From: an uncultured Porphyromonadaceae bacterium
GTDB taxonomy: Bacteria; Bacteroidota; Bacteroidia; Bacteroidales; Muribaculaceae
Length of the DNA: 42,204 bases
Direction: 5' to 3'
NCBI GenBank assembly: GCA_947174305.1
Contig: CAMWIH010000006.1
Span: forward strand, 1-42,204
The notes under the pieces are model-generated. The model worked only from the letters and a program-made list of their open reading frames with translations. It ran no database searches and was not told where the DNA came from. Each line of letters opens with the position of its first letter. Positions within the stretch are counted from its first letter, which is position 1. Position numbers and translations under genes: made by a program. Of the stretch, positions 36,523-42,204 are shown piece after piece.

Positions 36523-37854
36523 TTATCCTTTACTTGTTTCTGAAGAGGCAGAGGACTCTGATTTTTTCGGAAGCTCGGGGGCGGCTGTGCGCCCTGCGCT
36601 CTGTGGGGTGGCAGTAAGGTCGGCGGGGAGGACTCGCGACATACGGGCGAAGATCAAGACCAAAACGGAGAGAACAAGAATGGTAATGGCAGTGGAGTGG
36701 AGCATGTCACCAAGTCCTACCAAAGGACTGACAGCGGCCCCGAACACGTATCCCATCAAGCCTATCAGAGCTGACGCGTCGCCGGCACATTCGCGCCCTT
36801 CGTTCATTGCAAGGGTGTTACCTACGGTGAAGAGCATTCCTAAGCAGATAAGCATCGGGAGGTTGAGGGCTTCATATACCCATACGTTATTTACCGCATA
36901 AAAGCATGCGAACTGGGCAATCGCGACCAATAGCAATACTCTCCCTCCGAATACTGCCGCGCGTTTCAGAGGCTTGAAGTGCAGGGCAAGTGTGGCGCCA
37001 CACGCTACAAACAACGCATTGAAGCCCATGAAGAGGCCGAACTGAAGCTGTGTGAATCCGTAGTGATCCTGAATGATGAATGGTGCGGAGGAGATATAGG
37101 CGAAGAGGACACCGAGTGCCGTGCCTTTGAGCATTACATGAACCACGAAGTGGCGGTTACGGGCGAGGATTCCATAATTTCTGAAGGCAGCTCCGAAATG
37201 ACCCGTCACCCTGCGCGACTTAGGAAGCGATTCCTTGAAGGCGGGAGTGAGTATCAAAAGGATGGCACTGAAACCGAACAGAATCCAGAAGATTCCCTGC
37301 CAACCTACTGAACGTGCCACCAATCCACCTATAACCGGGGCACTCGCCGGGGCGAATCCGTTGATTGCGCCCACAAGTGCCATAACCTTGGCGAGCGCAC
37401 GGCCTTTATAAAGGTCGGCCGGAATGGTGCGTGCAAGGAAATAACCTCCCGAGGCTCCAAGTCCCTGAACGAGTCGCCACCACAGGAATACGTGGATTGT
37501 CTTAGACCACACACTGCAGAAGGCTCCTATAGCAAAGACTATCAATGAGCATATCAGGATTGGTTTCCTGCCGAACCGGTCGCTCAGAGGTCCTAAAATC
37601 AACTCGCCAAAACCAAGCCCGATCATTCCGAAAGTCAGTCCAAGCTGGACGGTTGATCGAGATGTATGAAAAGACCTTACCATCTCCGGGAGAGTCGGCA
37701 GGTACATATCATTTACAAATGAACCGAAGGCACTGAGCAATACAAGATATAGGATGAGGAAGGCATAATACCCTCCTGAGGGGAGGCCGGTGCCGGACAT
37801 AGATAGACTTCCCTGCGTGGATTTCAGGGAAGCAGAAGTATTCGTGTTCTCCAT
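36523..37854 (-). CDS. Bcr/CflA-type MFS drug transporter
   Basis: 12-TM-like protein; 'SAFGSFVNDMYLPTLPEMVRSFHTSRSTVQLGLTFGMIGLGFGELILGPLSDRFGRKPIL'. Confidence 0.92.
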   Translation of the reverse strand: MENTNTSASLKSTQGSLSMSGTGLPSGGYYAFLILYLVLLSAFGSFVNDMYLPTLPEMVRSFHTSRSTVQLGLTFGMIGLGFGELILGPLSDRFGRKPILICSLIVFAIGAFCSVWSKTIHVFLWWRLVQGLGASGGYFLARTIPADLYKGRALAKVMALVGAINGFAPASAPVIGGLVARSVGWQGIFWILFGFSAILLILTPAFKESLPKSRRVTGHFGAAFRNYGILARNRHFVVHVMLKGTALGVLFAYISSAPFIIQDHYGFTQLQFGLFMGFNALFVACGATLALHFKPLKRAAVFGGRVLLLVAIAQFACFYAVNNVWVYEALNLPMLICLGMLFTVGNTLAMNEGRECAGDASALIGLMGYVFGAAVSPLVGLGDMLHSTAITILVLSVLVLIFARMSRVLPADLTATPQSAGRTAAPELPKKSESSASSETSKG

Positions 37855-37905
37855 AATCGTAACGTTTATATATTTAGAACGTCACCCCGGCCAAATCGGT
37901 TCAAT

Positions 37906-38871
37906 TCACCCCACTATCTCAACATACTCCCCATAGCCCTCTTTCTCCATATCCTCTACGGGGATGAAGCGGAGGGAGGCGGAATTGATACAGTAGCGCA
38001 ACCCTCCTTCTGAGGCCGGGCCGTCGGGGAAGACGTGGCCTAAATGCGAACCACTTGAGGCCGAACGAACTTCGGTCCTCACACGGCCAAATGATTTGTC
38101 GGTGTGTTCGGTGATCAAAGAGGAATCTATGGGGCGTGTGAATGCAGGCCAACCGCATCCGGAATCATATTTCCTTGAGGAAACGAAAAGAGGCGTTCCG
38201 TCGGTTATGTCAACATATATCCCTTTCCGAAATTCATGATCATATTCATTCACAAAGGGTCGCTCTGTGGCTCCGTTCTGCGTCACCTCCCACTGCAGGG
38301 GAGTGAGCCGTTCCCTCAGTTCGGCCTTTTCTGTCTTAGGAGCTTTCCTCGTTTTCACCTCCTCGAAAAGGGCAGGATTGATGTGGCAATAACCATTGGG
38401 ATTCTTATAGAGATATTCCTGATGATACACCTCGGCAGGATAGAAGTTACGCAAGGGTGCAACCTCCACGGCCAAAGGTTGTGAATGCCGGCGCTGCACA
38501 GTGGCTACAAAAGCATCAATAACCTCCACGTCCTTCGGGTCGGTGTAATAGATACCTGTGCGATATTGAGTGCCTATGTCGTGTCCCTGACGGTTAAGCG
38601 TGGTCGGGTCGATACTGCGGAAATAGATTGAAAGTAGTTCGGTCAGTCCGATCTTTGAATCGTCATAAACCACCTCCACTGTCTCGGCTGCGCCGGTGCG
38701 CCCGGTGCACACCATCTCGTATGTAGGATTAGAGATATCGCTGTTTGCATAGCCCGCAATTGTTTTCTCCACACCATCTACAAGCGAGAACAGATGATCT
38801 GTTCCCCAGAAACATCCCCCGGCTAAATATATTTTCTTTTCCATAAGCAAGTCGTTTATTATCGCATTCAT
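37906..38871 (-). CDS. msrAB: Bifunctional peptide methionine sulfoxide reductase MsrA/MsrB
   Basis: MsrA '[20 protein letters not shown]', MsrB '[14 protein letters not shown]', '[21 protein letters not shown]', '[13 protein letters not shown]'. Confidence 0.97.
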   Translation of the reverse strand: MNAIINDLLMEKKIYLAGGCFWGTDHLFSLVDGVEKTIAGYANSDISNPTYEMVCTGRTGAAETVEVVYDDSKIGLTELLSIYFRSIDPTTLNRQGHDIGTQYRTGIYYTDPKDVEVIDAFVATVQRRHSQPLAVEVAPLRNFYPAEVYHQEYLYKNPNGYCHINPALFEEVKTRKAPKTEKAELRERLTPLQWEVTQNGATERPFVNEYDHEFRKGIYVDITDGTPLFVSSRKYDSGCGWPAFTRPIDSSLITEHTDKSFGRVRTEVRSASSGSHLGHVFPDGPASEGGLRYCINSASLRFIPVEDMEKEGYGEYVEIVG

Positions 38872-38936
38872 TTATTTACTGAAGTAAACTATTACAAATT
38901 TACGTAATTTCCATATATTTTCCTTACATTTGCATC

Positions 38937-39599
38937 ATGAAAGTAGAGATTGAAAGAACAGCCGACGGCTCCCCAACCCTTTACCGCAAGGATATAGACG
39001 AGCATTATCATTCAGTGAAGGGTGCTTTTGCCGAGAGCAAACATATTTATGTGGATTTAGGATGGAGAAAGGCTCTGGAAAACCGAGACCGGATAAGCGT
39101 GTTTGAAGTCGGGTTCGGAACAGGACTCAATGCCGTGCTTACGGCAAAAGCGGCTCTCGATGTACGGATTCCCACCACTTATTTTTCAGTCGAACTCTAT
39201 CCTCTTTCCAAACAGACAACCGATACCCTCCTCCCTTGGCAGCCTGAAGAATATCGGTCATTGTTTAAGGAAATTAATGAAGCTGAATGGGGTAAGCCAA
39301 TTAATATCAACCCATTCTTCACCCTGATAAAGATTCAGGGAGACCTTTTGACGATGGATATCCCGGCTAATCCCGATGTGGTATATTTCGATGCATTTGC
39401 CCCGGAGAAGCAACCCGAGATGTGGGATGAATCCCTCTTCCACAAACTTTACGATGTGATGAATCCGGGAGCAATTTTAACAACTTATTGCGCCAAAGGC
39501 TCAATCCGTCGTATGCTCCAACAGATCGGCTTCCTCACCGAACGGCTCCCCGGCCCTCCGGGAGGAAAAAGGGAAGTCTTAAGGGCTACCAGACCCTAA
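38937..39599 (+). CDS. mnmD: tRNA U34 5-methylaminomethyl-2-thiouridine methyltransferase MnmD
   Basis: 'SVKGAFAESKHIYVDLG', 'ISVFEVGFGTGLNAVLT', 'VVYFDAFAPEKQPEMWDESLF', 'LTTYCAKGSIRRMLQQIGF'. Confidence 0.92.
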   Translation: MKVEIERTADGSPTLYRKDIDEHYHSVKGAFAESKHIYVDLGWRKALENRDRISVFEVGFGTGLNAVLTAKAALDVRIPTTYFSVELYPLSKQTTDTLLPWQPEEYRSLFKEINEAEWGKPININPFFTLIKIQGDLLTMDIPANPDVVYFDAFAPEKQPEMWDESLFHKLYDVMNPGAILTTYCAKGSIRRMLQQIGFLTERLPGPPGGKREVLRATRP

Positions 39600-39626
39600 C
39601 GCCTAATACCTTACTACCCCAACTGC

Positions 39627-39980
39627 CTACGTCCTCACATAATGGGGCATCTCTTCAGGAATTATCATTGAGAGTTCAACCAATCCTCCAAGGGCACCGT
39701 CAGCCTTATGCCAGACGGTCTGATAAATCATCTTTTTCACACCTTCTTTCCAGATGGTATAGGCATTCGATCCTCCTTCATTGAGGAGGCGACGGATTAT
39801 ATCTTTAGAACGGTCGTTGTGATAGTCCATTATGTTGTGACCGATAAGCTCCCCTCCACCACGCTTGGCAAAGGTCTGGCGCGACCGTTCGTTCATATAG
39901 ATTATGCGGCAATCGGTGTCAACCACAGTCACCGCGCAATTCATTCCGAAAGCCCATTCGGGCAAATTTAAATCTTCCAT
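39627..39980 (-). CDS. Stand-alone PAS-domain protein
   Basis: 'CAVTVVDTDCRIIYMNERSRQTFAKRGGGELIGHNIMDYH' PAS-like; the track start at 39986 is TTG, ATG is at 39980. Confidence 0.75.
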   Translation of the reverse strand: MEDLNLPEWAFGMNCAVTVVDTDCRIIYMNERSRQTFAKRGGGELIGHNIMDYHNDRSKDIIRRLLNEGGSNAYTIWKEGVKKMIYQTVWHKADGALGGLVELSMIIPEEMPHYVRT

Positions 39981-40122
39981 ACGCAAATTTACAAAATTTT
40001 CATCGTATTTGAGCGCAACTTAAGATAAGGTTGTTTTATAGTGGATTTTGATTTATCAACACATGCGCTTGCAATTCGGTTCGAAGCCGACGGTTATATA
40101 GCCGTCTCCCGGCTTGAAAATA

Positions 40123-41745
40123 TCAAAACGGCACAGGGAGTTCAAAACTATAATATTCCTTATCTATCGGGAAAGTAAATTCTATCTTCTTCGCGTGAAG
40201 ATGAAGCCGTTCCGTCGCTTTACCGCCCCTATTCCCATAAAGGCGGTCGCCGACTATCGGCATTCCAAGACCTGACTCCGAGGCTGCGTGGACACGCAAT
40301 TGATGGGTTCGTCCCGTGAGAGGATGAAACTCAATCCGGCTACACCCCTCGGAGACGGCGACAAATTCATATTCCGTCACCGCTTCTTTCCCTCCTTCAT
40401 GATCCACCCGCTGACGCGGTCGGTCAAGCCAATCGGGAGAAAGAGGGAGTTCGATACGTCCTTTTCCTGGGATTCCTCCGGATACATAATCCCCTTCCAA
40501 GTCAGCAATATAAGTTTTCCTCACCCTGCGTCGGGCAAAAAGGGACTGCATCACTTTGAAAGAGAGGTCACCAAACGTGGCCACCACCAAACCGGAGGTG
40601 TCTTGGTCGAGCCTGTGAGCGAGTTTTACGCTCCTCTCAGGCCCAAATTTCTCTTCAAGCCATTTCTGGAGGGAGATGGCAGGCCCTTTACCCGGCACGG
40701 AAAGCATTCCGCTCGGTTTATTGACTACACAAAACCAGCGGTTTTCATATATAATCTCCGGCTCAGGGGTTTTAATCGAATGGCATTCATTTTCAATCGG
40801 AGGATGAACGAGCAGACCTTGAAGCATCCAGCTCAACACGGGGAGACATTTGCCACGACACGCCGGATAAGATTCACCGTGCCTCCTCACCTCTCCTCCT
40901 TTCGGCTTTCCATACCAATATTCAGCGATTGCCACCGGTTGCCACCCACGCAGATAGGCAGACTGCAACAATTTCGGGGCACAGCATTCCCCTGCACCCG
41001 ATGGTGGAATCTTCAGCGTTGTTTGAGCGAAAATCTCTTTCAGGCTCTTCCATTCTCCGCGTGCGTTGAGCAATCTGAAATTTGTAAAAAGCCAATCCTG
41101 CAGAGCTTCCGAATCGAAACGGCGTCTCTCTTTAAGGGAGGCCAGATGAGACTGAGCTTCCTTAAGTTCACTTTCAAACGGTTCGAGTTCTGCTTTCAAT
41201 CTCTTTTTAAGTCGGTTGAGTTCCGCTTTCTCAAACTGACTCTGCCTTATCATTGAAGCCAACTCAGCTTCATCTGCCAATCCGGACTCCCTACGTGTTT
41301 TCCTTTCCAATTTCGACAGGCGAAACTTCTCCTTATGTTCCGCTAATTCAGCATCACATCTTCTTTTTGCCTGTTCATATTCCTCGTTTATCCGGGTCAA
41401 AATCTTCTCCTCATAGAGGGTAATCTCTCTATTCTGTTGAGAAATTTCTCTTTCCTTTGTTTTGAAATAGCCATCGGGCTGAAGGTAATCGAAAACAGGC
41501 TCCACAAAGCCAGGGAAATGAAAACCCCGGTCGCCCAACTGCCCGGAGAAGGCATACAAAATATGACTCATTCCCTCCTTATCCTTTGCAATCAGCACAC
41601 CGAGCATCTTCCCCTCCTCCAGTTCGCTACAGAAATTGAAATCTTCCGGCCTTCCGCTCCCTTTCAAGGTCTCCACGTGAGCCATCAACTTCCTGAAAGC
41701 CTCCTCACACTCGGCACTCGGTATGTAATCAAAAGGATTGTTCAT
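40123..41745 (-). CDS. RluA-family pseudouridine synthase with a long N-terminal coiled-coil extension
   Basis: 'VVNKPSGMLSVPGKGP', 'LAHRLDQDTSGLVVATFG', 'HPLTGRTHQLRVHAA'; N-terminal half charged/coiled coil. Confidence 0.92.
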   Translation of the reverse strand: MNNPFDYIPSAECEEAFRKLMAHVETLKGSGRPEDFNFCSELEEGKMLGVLIAKDKEGMSHILYAFSGQLGDRGFHFPGFVEPVFDYLQPDGYFKTKEREISQQNREITLYEEKILTRINEEYEQAKRRCDAELAEHKEKFRLSKLERKTRRESGLADEAELASMIRQSQFEKAELNRLKKRLKAELEPFESELKEAQSHLASLKERRRFDSEALQDWLFTNFRLLNARGEWKSLKEIFAQTTLKIPPSGAGECCAPKLLQSAYLRGWQPVAIAEYWYGKPKGGEVRRHGESYPACRGKCLPVLSWMLQGLLVHPPIENECHSIKTPEPEIIYENRWFCVVNKPSGMLSVPGKGPAISLQKWLEEKFGPERSVKLAHRLDQDTSGLVVATFGDLSFKVMQSLFARRRVRKTYIADLEGDYVSGGIPGKGRIELPLSPDWLDRPRQRVDHEGGKEAVTEYEFVAVSEGCSRIEFHPLTGRTHQLRVHAASESGLGMPIVGDRLYGNRGGKATERLHLHAKKIEFTFPIDKEYYSFELPVPF

Positions 41746-41870
41746 AGATTAAACAGCAATTCGTTCCCACTCTATAGGATAATTTCATTCACTTGATTCT
41801 TCTTTATTTCGCAAATTTAGGCAAAATTTTTAAGATTTTATTTTTCTGAACTCTAAAAGGGATAACGAGT

Positions 41871-41902
41871 TTTGATAAAATCAAAATAATTCATTACTTT
41901 TG
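41871..41902 (+). promoter_or_regulatory. Consensus Bacteroidetes housekeeping promoter
   Basis: TTTG (41871-41874), 20-nt spacer, TACTTTTG (41895-41902). Confidence 0.7.
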
Positions 41903-41907
41903 CGATT

Positions 41908-42204
41908 GCAGACCGCATCGCAAACCACGCCAGTAGGGGGAGGTGTCGCACCAAGCCTTTTCTCGGTCTGGGGTTCAGCGGAGTGGGTTGTTAACGAAAT
42001 GCGCTGAGGCGCAGTAATTTATTGATTTGAAAGCGTTTATCCGCGCTGATTCTTGACAGTCTGAAATGTCTCGCAAACTTTCTAAACCAAAGTCAAGGAT
42101 AGAGCAACGGTAGATGCCCGTGGATATGTGATTATCTTGCATTCGGCACGATATTCCGGGAGGAATGTAGCCGTATGCCTTGGTTGCATATACTGGCGTG
42201 GGCT
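41908..42204 (+). ncRNA. Structured non-coding RNA candidate, truncated by the window end
   Basis: No credible ORF; follows a consensus promoter; AGACCG (41910-41915)/CGGTCT (41964-41969), GGTG-TCG-CACC (41942-41952), TGCGC-TGAG-GCGCA, CTTGAC/GTCAAG, ATATTCC-GGGA-GGAATGT, and an 11-nt exact long-range inverted repeat CCACGCCAGTA (41925-41935)/TACTGGCGTGG (42191-42201). Confidence 0.6.

Noticed and set aside
40288-41256. 322-aa plus-strand ORF
   Set aside because: Antisense to the RluA-family gene; composition atypical for a real protein.
41925-42201. 11-nt inverted repeats considered as IS or transposon ends
   Set aside because: No transposase or target-site duplication seen; nested helices and the upstream promoter fit an RNA fold better.
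1-42204. CRISPR arrays, prophage, integrases, resistance cassettes
   Set aside because: No regularly spaced repeats, cas, phage structural, integrase or transposase genes were seen.

Overview
The window looks like a chromosomal segment from a Bacteroidales-type bacterium. This is suggested by TAnnTTTG-type -7 boxes, AT-rich intergenic regions and the protein families present. Most genes are housekeeping or envelope genes: trmD, a lipid kinase, an acyltransferase, GtrA, myo-inositol-phosphate synthase, pdxA, rlmN, a PpiD/SurA-like PPIase, metK, tex, an AspT/YidE-type transporter, beta-carbonic anhydrase, a Bcr-type MFS transporter, MsrAB, mnmD and a RluA-type pseudouridine synthase. There is one tRNA-Thr(CGT) on the minus strand. 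The most unusual block is 14.3-24.5 kb, a minus-strand run of genes for exported or membrane proteins: CHASE2, a FecR-like protein, a beta-propeller with an OmpA-like tail, a TPR-caspase with a signal peptide, a DUF4384 protein, an LPP20-like protein and a transglutaminase-like protein. Its first gene (CHASE2) is split by a C9 homopolymer: changing the tract by one base fuses a 70-aa upstream ORF in frame to the CHASE2 ORF and restores the N-terminal TM helix. This is a candidate phase-variable switch, unless it is a sequencing error. Other points of interest are a probable inositol-lipid biosynthesis cluster, a SAM-I-clan-like leader before metK, a promoter-driven structured RNA cut off by the right edge of the window, a candidate small RNA between tex and the transporter gene, an SGNH/MBOAT O-acylation module and a possible MazF-like toxin-antitoxin pair. 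No mobile element, CRISPR array or phage was found. All functional calls come from reading translated motifs; no database search was run.
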